Source of the DNA: Suillus spraguei
Taxonomy: Eukaryota > Basidiomycota > Agaricomycetes > Boletales > Suillaceae
Assembly: GCA_016800925.1 (NCBI GenBank)
Contig: JABCPU010000211.1
Span: forward strand, 53,007-117,006
DNA length: 64,000 nt
Direction of reading: 5' to 3'
The notes beneath the pieces were generated by a model, which was not told where the DNA came from, made no database searches, and saw only the letters and a program-made list of their open reading frames with translations. A program made the position numbers and the translations under genes. Shown here one piece after another: positions 34,353 to 45,445 of the stretch. Each line of letters begins with the position of its first letter. Positions within the stretch are counted from its first letter, which is position 1.

Positions 34353-35516
34353 TCAAAATACATGTGAGCTTCCCACCACAGGGAGAGTTACATCCTGGTT
34401 CAGTCCAGGAGTCATGAGCTCGGCAGCCACCTCCTTCACTCTGTTGGCGCTCAGAGGAGTCGATGGCCTTGTCGACGGTGGACTCGGCACCGCAGCAGCA
34501 GTTGTATGTGCCCTCGTTCGGATAAACGACCTGCAAACCAGGATATAGTTAGGTACAACCACGAGCCCACAAGTGGTGTGGCACTCACGTTCCAACCTTA
34601 ATTAGTTCGCTCAAGCGTGCATGTTTCCTAGCCTGCATCATGTACATGGTCGTATGCAAAATCCCGTCTAGGCCTTCTACATATAATGCGACTTGTTCGA
34701 GAGTCGGGTTTTCTGAGATGGTGAGGAACAATTCATTCCAGACCTCTGGTAGTTGCGCTTTAAGACTGCGTAGTTTGGGGGCACGACTCAAAGCCTCAGC
34801 CAAAGGCCTGGTGGCTGGTGTTGAACTGATTTTAAATGCATAGTGAACGGACTCCTGAGAACACCACGAATCAGTAGGAATTGTCCGATACGGAAAATAA
34901 AGGATCATACAAGGTTAAACCAGCCGGGCACGGCCTTCGTAATGCGCTCAAGAAGGTATTTCGGGCGCGTAAACGTGAGGTATGCATCTGGAATTCTGCG
35001 AATGGTAAGATGCTTCAGGTCTATTTGGTCTAGTGCATCGCATAGGGCTTGGGCATCCTGATCATCTGCTGCATCTCCATGAGGATTGACTTCATAAACA
35101 TCCATACAGATATCCACATCTTTGATCCTCTCGCACGCCTGAAGTACACGAGCGCCCTCCAGCGATACGCAGTCTAGCACAACACGACGTACCATACCAG
35201 CAAGGACCGGCTGGGCGACAAGCGTCTCGAGTACGCGGGAAGCATGGGTAGCCGTTGGAAGGTAGAGAGTCTGATAATATATGGGAGTACCAATGCGGAG
35301 GAACTGCCGCGAAACAAGCAAGGGCGACAATCGGGCACGTGCGGTGGTGTGGGTTGTTGGGCGGGTTAATAGCGAGGAAGGGAAGAATATTGATTGAGTG
35401 TGCCAAGGTGGACGAACTGGGGGTGCTTGGGGAGGAGTCACGCAATCCGCAAGTATACAAATCAGAAGCTCTTCAGGGAATGAAGATAACAAAGTTGGAA
35501 CCTGTGCAGATGCCAT
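34353..35516 (-). CDS. F-box-like domain protein, copy 2
   Basis: Three exons, 34911-35516, 34589-34854 and 34353-34530, join to 349 residues, the same length and structure as copy 1. Substitutions include MASAQVPTLLSSFPEELLIC at the start, and conservative changes such as EANPHG to EVNPHG and VRKLPDA to IRRIPDA. No stop or frameshift is seen. Preservation of frame and introns in both copies suggests either recent duplication or continued constraint. Confidence 0.75.
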
Positions 35517-36039
35517 TTACTGAAGCTTCAAAGTTTGAAACTTTAGGACCTGTTTGCAAGCTTTTTACTGAGTAGTAGAGTACTTCAAAATTCTGTCCAA
35601 GACTGCAAAGTGTTGGTGGTATTGTAAAACAGACTGTATATAGGATGCGTCCTGATCGCGGAGTTATGACTGTTGTTCGGATATTGACCCTGGACCCTGT
35701 CACAGGTCACATTGACAGTCTTTACTACAGCTATTGGTGACAAAAATAGAGCCGACCGGTTGATCAGAACCTCCACAAGTAGTGTCAGCACCAAACTCTT
35801 GCAACATCCGGCGTCGACGGTAGCAACAACTCAATGCGACTGCAAGATGGGCGTAATTTGGTAGAGGTACCAGTTAGTGGCACAACGGTGACTGACTCAA
35901 GTGATTCCCGAACGCTCGGACATCCCAGACAGTCACAAACATCTTTGGCATACATCACGACTGCAAGCTAATCATACAGACATTCTCCAACAGACGGGTC
36001 TGAGCAACAGCAGCTGGCAGTTGCTACTGAGGTCTCCTT

Positions 36040-37290
36040 GCATTTAGAAACACCTAATTCCGCAGGAGGAACATCCAGCACTTTGCGTCACCAATGGCGG
36101 CGGAATCCGGCCCAACATAGATCTGGAGCGACGCCCGTCATAAATAGAGCCAAAAAAGGTCAGCAATGAAAACAAACCGGGGAGCAGTTTCTGTCGTCTT
36201 TGAGATAGAACACCTGGTCTGCGTCCTGTGGATGGATACTGTGGATCAAGGTGACAAATGAGTTCTCGATGCAATTGGGACCAAAGACTGCACTCACATA
36301 AACTTCTTGCCGTCCTCACTGGACAACTGGAGAACCTGGGCCTCCGTCTTGCCTACGAGTCTGTGGTCCTACAATTTCACGCTATCAATAATCTCGCATC
36401 TGTCAACATCAAATAGACCAACCTCCACGTCCATCGTAAGGTACAACCTGTCCTAGCGTCTTTGAGAGTCGCAAGATGCGCAACCTCATTCACGACATCG
36501 ACATAAAACTACGGGTGCGAATTAGCACGAGAAGAACATCGCTGTAATGATGCATGCGTACTGGATCAGGAACGTCGTGGCCGACGAACTCATTGTTTCC
36601 TGACATGTAGATGTACCGGTTTGAATACTTGACATTTTGGATGTTGTAAGGTCCGGACTTGATCATGGTGCTCATGGTTGATCGAAGATTCTGCGAATTG
36701 AGAGAAGGTTGTTGATGGAAACTGAAGAGACTGACAGCAGCTTGAGGATAGGCTGCGACCTTTATACCTGGTTGACTCGGAAAGTTCCATTAGTAGCCTC
36801 AGATAGGCCAAAGTCAGCATCATGCTCTGTCTGAGTCTGGTCTTGGGATTACGTTTCGGGCACTGTGAGTCCAATGCTTTCGAATCACTGTAGGACCGCT
36901 GCACTGACATACATCATTGACCTAATCATTCCTCGGGTCGCGTCCGGTTTAAATCTTGTTCTCGTACATTCCCCTGCCCCATTTCAAACAATTGGGGTAG
37001 TACTAGAAGCAGGGTGACCAAACTGATTGATGATTCCCCATTATCCGTCCGAAAATTCTCGGTTCCCAGAAGTTGCGTCACTTCAGGGTACGTTAGTTCC
37101 AACAACTACTCGTCTGCTAAAGCGGCGTCTCCTCCCTCCCAACACTGCGCCCGCGGGCCGCTGCTCACTCCTCTGAATATCCATGTACGTTCTGAGTCAG
37201 TTCAACCTCTTCGTTCGACAAAACTCATTTCCCTTTGTGCGTTCCAGATTCTAACTTATCCAATCGCCCGCCGTTTACACCTCTCTGATT
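36040..37290 (-). repeat. Left arm of inverted duplication (trefoil module)
   Basis: Copy B and its upstream region recur inverted at about 38790-40450. Matching landmarks are the GGGTCGCGTCCGG segment (36938 here, inverted near 39530) and the CGTTCGACAAAACTC segment (37211 here, inverted near 38940). Confidence 0.8.
36054..36675 (-). pseudogene. Small beta-trefoil-like protein, copy B
   Basis: The first exon (36562-36675) reads MSTMIKSGPYNIQNVKYSNR and continues with YMSGNNEFVGHDVPDP. In exon 2 a one-base loss after DARTG shifts the frame. The same TAG found in copies A and C follows DSVKL near 36372. The last exon ends IYVGPDSAAIGDAKCWMFLL at 36054. TATAAA at 36761-36766 is kept. Lesions exclude a full-length product. 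Confidence 0.5.
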
Positions 37291-38116
37291 CTCTAGTTTA
37301 CAAAGACGTTCCGCTTTTACGAGAGTGTCGAGAATTATTGTTTAAGTACAGCATACGCAAGTTTGGGAATGGTGCAGAGCTTCAGTCGGTTGCTCCTAGC
37401 TCGAAGGATGCGCAATCTTAGCATGACGGATCGCGTCCGGTTTATGGTTCTCGTACATGGACGAAGCATTATGCTTCGTTTACAACTAAAATCAGCTGTA
37501 TGGCCGGTGAGTGAGTGTGAGTGCCCTGTTACTGTTCCGAAACAGATCGGCTCCCAAAGCTTCCGCAAACAAGCATCAAATTATATAACATACCAGGAGT
37601 GTTTGACACGTAATCTAGGAAACCATACCAGAATATATAAGCTTCACGGGCAGGTGAGGATGTGCGCTTGCAATGCGCTGGCTGCAAACATTCTGTGACA
37701 GCCTCCAATGTACTTGTAGTTGGTGATATTATGCGGCCATCAGCAAGTGAATGTGGTACTTTCCGTTCTGTCAGTGACAAACTTGCAAGCTCATTGACGA
37801 GAGGGGCAGGCTGCCTATAGAATTAGTATTAATTTTTTTTTTTCAAAAGCTTACCTATGACTCGATGACGATAAGATGCAACATTACGAAGTGCTGCCTC
37901 GTTGCGACATCGCTAATGCCGAACCAGGGGTGCCATAGTAACCCTCAAAGTAGAGGGAAAGTTAGTATGTCCACTGGGCATTGCTGCGAGTCGGCCGTGG
38001 TGGACTCACAGTACCAAATGACGCAAATTCACGAGGTGTAGGTGGTTAAGATACGCTATGAATGATTTATGTGAAAGATGAGTGTACAATCAGAGTATCA
38101 ATGACAAACCTCAACT

Positions 38117-38286
38117 AAGGTTCTCCATCATGATTTGGAAGCCGTAGAAGTACCGGGTCTCAGCAGCCTGGACGTCGTCGTTGAAGAAATGTTCAGTGAG
38201 ATTTTCATCAACAATGCCGTCGGATGCAGTGAAGAAGGCGAGAACGTGTGAAACAAAGTGACATTCGTTGTCATTAAGTTGAACTG
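38117..38286 (-). pseudogene. Ribonucleotide reductase small-subunit fragment, copy 2
   Basis: The minus strand reads [20 protein letters not shown], then [12 protein letters not shown] and [14 protein letters not shown]. It keeps the conserved SDGIV sequence and upstream QL that copy 1 lost, but changes the conserved Arg of NERHF to Cys. It also stops within the E-x-x-H iron-ligand motif. It is a captured exon of the class I reductase small chain, with no neighbouring exon. Confidence 0.7.
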
Positions 38287-38393
38287 ACTAGCATTTAACA
38301 GACAGAAATTATGTAGATCGAAAAAATGTGTATTATAAACAGAATTACAAAATTAAAGCCGAACGATAGATAGAGGTAGAACAAGCGAGGCTC

Positions 38394-38789
38394 ACCGTCC
38401 ATGGACACGATCTCTTCCAAGACTTACCGTCGATGTTAAAATTCTCTTCAAGGAAATGAGGTTAGCTGGTGATAGTGAAAATCTCGTCAAAGAAATGAGG
38501 CTTACCGTCGATAGCGAAATTCAGGATCAACGAATCAACGGCAAGAACAACAAGCCTCGAGGAAACATAGCTAGTATGTATCAGCGCTAGTGAAGAGTAA
38601 TGGTGAGTGAGGACAGCATGAGCAAAATGTAGGATAAGACCGCAACAAGTCACTATGAACGGACTTAGTAACTAAGATTTACTCGGCTTCTGGGAGGAGT
38701 TGCTGGGGTCCACGGCTGACTAAGTAACGCCACCTTGCCTAGTTTTTGGGGAGCCGAACAGTAACAGGGCATTGATCAAAATAGGTGGC
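38394..38789. other. Spacer between duplicated blocks
   Basis: Contains two imperfect copies of an about 50-bp segment with GAAATGAGG and ACCGTCGAT (about 38420-38515). No gene is recognised. Confidence 0.4.
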
Positions 38790-40450
38790 GGTGTCAAAGC
38801 GTTCACATGATCGATCAAGGAGTAGAGGCCAGAGCATGGTGCGGCGATAGGTTGACTCAGTGCGTGTTTGTGATTCGAGAGAGGTGTAAACAGCGGAGGA
38901 TTGGATAAGTTAGAATCTGGAACGCACAAAGGGAAACGAGTTTTGTCGAACGAAGAGGTTGAACTGACTCGGAACGTACATGGATATTCAGAGGAGTGAG
39001 CAGCGGTCCGCGGGAGCAGTATCGGGAGGGAGGAGACGTCGCATTAGCGAATGAATAGCTGTTGGAACGGCCCGGATCTACAACTTTAGCCGCTCATTGA
39101 GCTACTCATTGAGCACTCAGTTTGGGATAGTCCAGGGATTGGTTACGAGCTCAATTCTTTTTGGAAAAGACGGACTAGGCCCGCCAATCATAGTTCGTGA
39201 CCCCTGCGGATGTATCAATGCATTGCGCTCACACTTGCACTAGTTGCATTTTTTGTTTTGTTGCGGCTCAACTGCACCATGTCGTCTGTGTTATTTCAGA
39301 GATTAAATCAAGCCCATGTTATCTTCAGAGTGCACTACCAGTTAAGTCGTAAGCGTTTGTAAGTGTCCGTAACGCGCGTAAGTTAAGCGTTCATTTCAGT
39401 GGTTTTGCAGATCAGTGGGGAATCATCAATGAGTTTGGTCACTCTGCTTCTAGTACTACCCCAATTGTTTGAAATGGGGATGCGGCGGGACAGGGGAATG
39501 TACGAGAACAATACAATATTTAAACCGGACGCGACCCGAGGAATGATTAGGTCAATAATGTATGTCAGTGGCACGTGCAGCGGTCCTACAGTGATTCGGA
39601 AGCATTCGACTCACCTCCATGAAAGAACGATTAGTGCCCAAGATCAGACTCAGACAGAGCGTGATGCTGACTTTGGCCTATCTGAGGCTAGTAATGGAAC
39701 TTTCTGAGTCAACCAGGTACAAAGGTCGCAGCCTATCCTCAAGCTGCAGTCAGTTTCTTCATTTTCCATCAACAACCTTCTCTCAATCAATACTCACAGA
39801 GTCTTCAATACATGAGCAACATGATCAAGACCGGATGTTCCGGCATCCAAAATGTCGAGTATCCAAACCGGTGCATCTTCATGTCAGGAAACAATGAGTT
39901 TGTCGGCCACGACGTGGGTGATCCAGTACGCGTGCATCATTACAGCGATGTTCTTCTCGTGATAATTCATGCCCGTAGTTTAATATCGTTGTCATGGACG
40001 AGGTTGCGCATCTTGCGACTCTCAAAGACGCTAGGACAGGCTTGTACCTTACGCTGGACCCGCAGGTTGGTCTGTTTGATGTTGACAGATGCGAGATTGC
40101 TGATAGCGTAAAATCGTAGGACCACGATGTCGTAGGCAAGACGGAGCCCCAGGCTCTCCGGTTGCTCATGGAGGACGGCGGGAATTTTATGTGAGTGCAG
40201 TCTTTGGTCCCAATTGCATCGAGAACTCACATGTGACCTTGATCCACATTATCCTTCCACAGGACGTAAACGAGGTGGCCTATCTCAAAGACGACAGAGA
40301 CTGCTCCCCGGTTTGTTTTCATTGCTGGCCTTTTTTGGCTTTATTTATGACGGGCGTCGCTCCAGATCTGTGTTGGGCCGGATTCCGTCGCCATCGGTAA
40401 CCGAAAGTACTGGAGGTTCTGCAATGCGAATTAGGTGTTTCGAAATGCAA
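38790..40450 (+). repeat. Right arm of inverted duplication (trefoil module)
   Basis: Reverse complement of the 36040-37290 module, interrupted by about 340 unmatched bases at about 39070-39410. It carries trefoil copy C in the plus orientation. Confidence 0.8.
39812..40434 (+). pseudogene. Small beta-trefoil-like protein, copy C
   Basis: Exon 1 (39812-39925) reads MSNMIKTGCSGIQNVEYPNR; exon 2 from 39980 reads FNIVVMDEVAHLATLKDART and GLYLTLDPQVGLFDVDRCEI. A TAG follows DSVKS near 40116, at the same codon as in copies A and B. The same GTGAGT disruption occurs near 40191. The ending is ICVGPDSVAIGNRKYWRFCN, stop at 40434. The upstream TATAAA is changed to TACAAA. Confidence 0.5.
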
Positions 40451-40752
40451 GGAGACCTCAGTAGCAACTGCCAGCTGCTGTTGCTCAGACCCGTCTGTTG
40501 GAGAATGTCTGTATGATTAGCTTGCAGTCGTGATGTATGCCAAAGATGTTTGTGACTTTCTGTAGAATGTCTGAGTATCCGGGAATCGCTTGAGTCAGCG
40601 TCACGGTTGTGTCACCAACTGGCACCTCCACCAAATTACGCCGGCTTACCTGAGTTCCCATAATCAGTACATATACCGCCGCTGATGCTGAAAGCTAAGC
40701 TTTCAGTATTTCACCTTTTGGTATAACGGTTATGCGGGCGGCGGTCTGATCA

Positions 40753-41108
40753 CGTTGCACAGATGCGAGATTGCTAACAGTGTGAAATCGTGGATTCACA
40801 GAGTCGTAGGCCAGTCGGAGTCCAAGGAGCTCCAGTTGTCCAGTGGTGACGGCTATAAATTTGTGAATGCGGTCTTCGGTCCTAATTGCATCAAGAATTC
40901 ACTTATCATATTAATCCGCGGGATCCATCCAAAGGGTGTAAACGAGGCGACCTATCTCACAGACGACGGGAACTGGTCCTGAGTTTGTTTTCATCGCTGA
41001 TCTTTTTTGGCTTTATTCATGACCGGTGTAATTCCAGATCTATGTCAGGCCAGCTCTCCAAGGTAATCAAAGCAAGTACTGGATATTCGAAAGGGTGGAC
41101 TGTGACTA
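40753..41108 (+). pseudogene. Small beta-trefoil-like protein, copy D, 5'-truncated
   Basis: Begins inside exon 2 with RCEIANSVKSWIHRVVG. It has TGG (Trp) where copies A-C have TAG, and reads through KFVNAVFGPNCIKN without their two-base disruption. It lacks exon 1. A TGA replaces the Trp codon after DDGNWS near 40979, just before the last intron. The final piece ends KYWIFERVDCD at 41108. It lies tandem to copy C, about 660 bp downstream, and shows the ancestral state of the shared lesion. Confidence 0.5.
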
Positions 41109-41495
41109 GGAAGAGGTGTTTCGAAAGGCGTGGAGACTTAGGTAGCAGCTGCCAGTTGCTGTTGCTGCAATTCGTCTGTTGGAGAATATTTGTATGATTA
41201 GCTCGCAGTCGTGATGTATGCAGGAGATGTTCGTGACTTTCCGTGGCTCAACAGTGGGATGTCCGAGTGTTCGCCTCAGTCAGAGGTTTGCCACCTACCT
41301 CTCCCAACTTGCGTCCGTCTTATTGTTATCTGCACTCTGCGTTCATCATTAGCCGTGTCCTCCTCCCATTCGCCTTAATAGGTCACGACTGAGCTTCTGC
41401 ACGTCTCGTTTGATCGTGCACTTTGAGTCTTTAGACCCTCGCAGAGAAATACCGCGTCGTGCTCCTGCCAAGATTCGGATGTTAATGTAGCTGGA
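41109..41495. other. Non-coding gap
   Basis: Duplicated tail of the trefoil region up to about 41230, then unique sequence without a recognised gene. Confidence 0.4.
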
Positions 41496-42578
41496 TTAAT
41501 CACTGGTCCTTCTCACGGATATCAGTAGGATGTCACCATGACACCCACAGGAAGGTGTACAACGCACAACAATACAAATATTAACACCACTAGCTTGGTT
41601 CAGGGGGTCCTTTCGTTTAGATGCAGCACGTGTCCTCATACCATCCGAAACACGAAGATGCATATTAATACCAGACGCTGATAGCTTCACTGGCATTGCT
41701 GAGTAGAATACCACGCAGGCAGGAACGATACCGATAACAAAGAACACCATACTGGAAATAATCAGTCAGTTTCACCTAAAGTCCATCATCGACTGTAGCC
41801 GACCTGCATATGAGAAGCGCATGGGGAAGACTTACGGTATACGATAGCTAGTGACTCTGTTCCAAACACCGAGCACGACATTCTTATTTCTGAAAGGGTT
41901 CACAAAGTCTGATAATACGAGAAGGATGACAGCTGAATCATCATACCGCTTGCTCAGCTGAATTCTGATCCTTCCTCTGATTCTGGCGGACCAGTATCAG
42001 TCTTAGGATCACCACCCCAACGCTGGGCATCGCCAAGATATAACCGAATATTCTTGACGGTGCATCGTCAACAACAGAGGCAAGAAAGGCAACATCAGCG
42101 TCGAGCACCACAGTTGTCTGGTCAAAGCTTAGGCAATGGTAACAGAAGATCAAACATGCACGCACATTTAATACCAGACTAGACAAATCATCATTCAGCT
42201 TAGCTATAAACTGCCTCCAGAGATTGCGATTGATCATGTTGTTCACCCAGAATCGGATGCCAAAAGAGGCATAAAGAAGATGATCTGGATGCACATGGGA
42301 TGTCACGGTTTTTGCTTGCTGAATATTGCTTGGTTGGAATTTAGACGTGCACCCAGCTGCCTGCAAACATGAAGAATATGATTTAGCCGATATCGTCAAG
42401 ATGGTCTGAAATCAAGCGAGAACATAAAATATAAAGGACGTAGCGTACCGAAGTGCGCTGTATATAGTACGGTAGTCTCTGCCATAGAGTGAAACGAGGT
42501 AAAGCTACGATTAACTTTACGTGCAAGAACGGTCCCCTCGTCAATCGAACCACCCGCTTGTGCTACATCGTGGAGCAA
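41496..42578 (-). pseudogene. Unrecognised gene with hydrophobic segments
   Basis: Minus-strand pieces with plausible introns: from 42578 (MLHDVAQAGGSIDEGTVLAR...), a long piece 41941-42399 ending in the hydrophobic IFGYILAMPSVGVVILRLIL followed by basic residues, and 41750 down to 41496 starting MVFFVIGIVPACVVFYSAMP. The hydrophobic stretches look like membrane spans, suggesting a membrane protein. The phase does not hold across the join near 41936, so it is either broken or my exon choice is wrong. No family is assigned. Confidence 0.3.
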
Positions 42579-43382
42579 TGCCCGTTACGACGGGGCGTCT
42601 TGTTTCATGTTTGTGTCTGTAGTTGAACCGGTCTCACCCGAAGTCGACCACGATTTCATGAAACAATAACGCATTTCAATGACATGTCTGAGAGCGCCTA
42701 GTCATGGACGGAGAACCGGGTTAACCCAAGGTTTTTCGCAGGCCCGGGTATCCGATGTGTATGCAAGCAAATACTTCCGAGTCCACACGTTCGATCGCCC
42801 GAGCCTGGTAGTTTGGGCTTACTCCCGCCAACAGTTGAGTAGAGTTGAAGAACTGGACGTGTTCAGCGCACAATATTACGACATCAAGAGCACTTGAGCA
42901 GACCGGGCTGAAAGTTACCCTGATCGGAACCATCACACACGAGTAATTGGCAAAGGCAGCTTCTTGCACTTTCGACTAGATTCGCCCTGCAACATGCAAT
43001 ACCTGCATAATGTAGATATCACATACATACAACAAAACCTAGAGTAACCAATGTACGCATATACCAAGTGGTAACGGAGTTGAACTAAACAAAAGATGTG
43101 CTAGCACCGTCGACCCATAACGTTTCCATCCGAGAAGAGAGTATATGGCCATGGTCTAGAGAGTTGAAGATGAAAAATCGTCGGGACAGGTTAAAAATAA
43201 GGATGATGGACAGTGACAACGAAATTACGGACAATACGACGAAAGGACGCGATCGATGTTTGGTGGAAAGACAGGGATACAATCGTTGATAGCAGATAAT
43301 GATAGGGAAAAGATACATTTGTCTGCAGCGGATATAGCGGGAAACATCCATCATCATGGATGGATGATTACAGAGCGGGTAA
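42579..43382. other. Intergenic region
   Basis: No gene or repeat is recognised upstream of the unassigned membrane-protein-like gene and downstream of the AT-hook gene. Confidence 0.45.
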
Positions 43383-44220
43383 TTAAACCTAACAAAAGAT
43401 GTTGTTGAATTCCAGACACCAATAAGAAAGAAAAAATCTTACATCAGTTTCAGCAACTGGAACTTCAGCCGCAGCAGTGGGAGCTTCTTCCTCTGGCTCT
43501 GCTTCTTCCTCTGGCTCTTCTACAATAGTCTTGGCAGCGGGGCCTGGGACTTCGTTCTCATTTGTTGAGGCTTCAGCCTAATAATCAAGATAAGTACGGT
43601 TTTAAATCAAATGAGGTATGTCCCACCCTAGATGCAGGCTTCTTGGAGCCTGCTCTTGAAGCAGGTTTCTTGGCAGTTGTTGAAAGAGGTTTGGCGGATG
43701 CCCGAGACGCGGGTTTCGCAGCCTTAGAGGCTGGTTTTGCGGGGGTTGCCTGGGAGGCTGGCTTTGAAGGGGCCTTGGATGCAGGCTTTGAAGCAGCCTT
43801 GGATGCAGGCTTCGACGCAGCCTTGGACTCGGGTTTAGCCTGACGACCGGTTCAGTATACTGGGACGCGTAGTAGAGTAAATAGAAGTAAACTGACCTTT
43901 TTGGCGGCGGGGGCCTCTTCGCTCTCTGGCTGAGCGCCCTCTTCTGCAGCCTTCTCAGCAGCTGTACGTTTCTGTCCCCTGGCAGACTTGGGTTTAGCTT
44001 CAGCTTCGGCTTCACCGTCTTGGTTGTCGCCATCTGCGGTAGGTTTAGGTTTCCTACCCCGCGGCTTCGCGGGAGCTTTCTTGGGCGCTGGCTTGTCCCG
44101 ACCAGCAAGGCGGGATGAACGGCGAGCAGGGTTAGCGTCACCATCGACAGCTGCTGTGGTGGTGCCAGCAGGTACGGAATCATCTGTAGGTGCGGCTGTC
44201 GCAGCGGCTTTGCGGGGCAT
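43383..44220 (-). CDS. Lysine/alanine-rich protein with AT-hook-like motif
   Basis: Minus-strand exons 43897-44220, 43627-43839 and 43443-43577 join in phase, probably with a last exon of one codon plus stop at 43383-43388 (alternatively the stop at 43389 by read-through). The product is about 225 residues. After an Ala/Thr-rich start comes RRSSRLAGRDKPAPKKAP and PRGRKPK, an AT-hook-like core. Then follow acidic and basic patches, a long SKPASKAASKPASKA-type repeat like linker-histone tails, and a Glu-rich end. No globular domain is seen. A DNA- or chromatin-binding nuclear role is inferred. The gene is not disrupted and has no second copy in the window, so it looks like host DNA. Confidence 0.6.
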
Positions 44221-44640
44221 CGCGATTGATGGATTGTGGGTAAAGAAAAGTGAGGGTGGACGCGCTCGACACCCTATTACTTTGAACTTTATCTAGGATA
44301 TCAACAAACAATACTCGATCACCTGACCAAAAGCGCGTATACAGCTCCAAACAACCACCTACTAAATCTGCGCACGGTCCCGAACCCAGCCGAGCCAGCT
44401 TACGACCTCAGTACATAATCGACTTCCTCTGAAGTCTAAGTTACTTGAGAGTTATTGACATACTTCTGTTCGATTGAGAAAATCCCCCTCAGCAGACGGT
44501 TAAACATACTGTATTAATCTAATGGTTTGTACACAGTGCAGGCACCTACTTAAACTCGTCGATATCTGCTCGTTCTAGTGAGACAACCTCACAAATACGT
44601 ATGTTGAACATGTGCGAACAAGAACGAGGCAAGGCTTCAA
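44221..44640. other. Intergenic region
   Basis: Upstream of the AT-hook gene and downstream of the peroxiredoxin gene; about 420 bp without a recognised element. Confidence 0.5.
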
Positions 44641-45445
44641 TCACAGCTTGGCCAATACGGCGTCAGCACCAGAAACAGTCACACCTGGGCCAGGCTCCAC
44701 CTACGTCGACCAATCATCAGGATCCCCATTATTATTGTGTTCATAGGAAACAGACAAACCTCGACGTATTTGACAACCAAGTCGTCTATGATCATGGCGT
44801 ATCGTGCAGTACGGACTCCAAAATCACGGCTGGAGAGGTCGATACTTAATCCCAGGCTGCCTGACCACACGGCGTTATAGTCAGAGAGGGTGATTATCTA
44901 CGGATATAAATTCTTCATTTGCGCCTAGAATGACCTGGTAGTATGGTCGATATACCTTGTCTGTTAGCCCTTCAACACGTCCCCACCCGCTCATGACGAA
45001 CGGGTCGTTGGCAGCGATGACAGCGATGACATCGACACCCTTGGCTTTGAACTCGTCGTACCTGGAAAGATAGGGTGGGAGGTGGTTGATGTGACAGGTT
45101 GGCTAACAAGATAAGGTGAGTTCGATGATCGGAATGGACTTGAGAATACATACGGTGAAAGCACCAGGCACCGAGAAGAGCACAACCTTCTTGCCTTTCC
45201 AACTGTCAGTAGAGAGGATGGTGGCTTGTGATCATTCTGATAAGCTTTATTCTACAGGCAATTGCAGGAAATAGACGCACGAATACCACAAACCGACTGT
45301 GGGTAACCAGGCAAGTTAGTAATAACAACTTGAATGTTAGAATATGAATATGACTGACATGATCAGCTAGCTCTTCAGTGAAAGGAATGGTACCGAAGCT
45401 GCCCTTGGGAATAGTATCACCGACAGAGATCTTCAGGGATGCCAT
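44641..45445 (-). CDS. Peroxiredoxin, Prx5 (AhpC/TSA, Redoxin) type
   Basis: Six minus-strand exons, 45359-45445, 45277-45296 (20 nt), 45154-45202, 44956-45102, 44760-44897 and 44641-44700, give 166 residues, the usual Prx5 size. The start MASLKISVGDTIP and the active-site block VPGAFTPTCHINHLP carry the peroxidatic Cys (TPTC). The helix WGRVEGLTDK, the loop with the conserved Arg in GVRTARYAM, and the ending VSGADAVLAKL fit the family. It reduces hydrogen and alkyl peroxides using thioredoxin or glutathione. A second Cys in SVCGI could be resolving. The part between that Cys and WKGKKVV is shorter than usual, so the tiny exon 2 boundaries are the least certain. No targeting signal is seen. 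Confidence 0.85.

Larger units (their letters stand above)
31300..38393. repeat. Segmental duplication, copy 2
   Basis: Direct partner of 1690-8988, with the same order and orientation of protease, F-box gene, trefoil-like pseudogene and ribonucleotide reductase fragment. Small indels are frequent between genes. An extra segment at about 37395-38113 separates the trefoil promoter region from the reductase fragment. The right border is the shared CGAGGCTC, after which the two loci diverge. Confidence 0.93.

Noticed and set aside
40680..40710. Perfect short palindrome CTGAAAGCTAAGCTTTCAG as a terminator
   Set aside because: It is isolated, has no associated gene end, and intrinsic terminators are not used by fungal RNA polymerase II.
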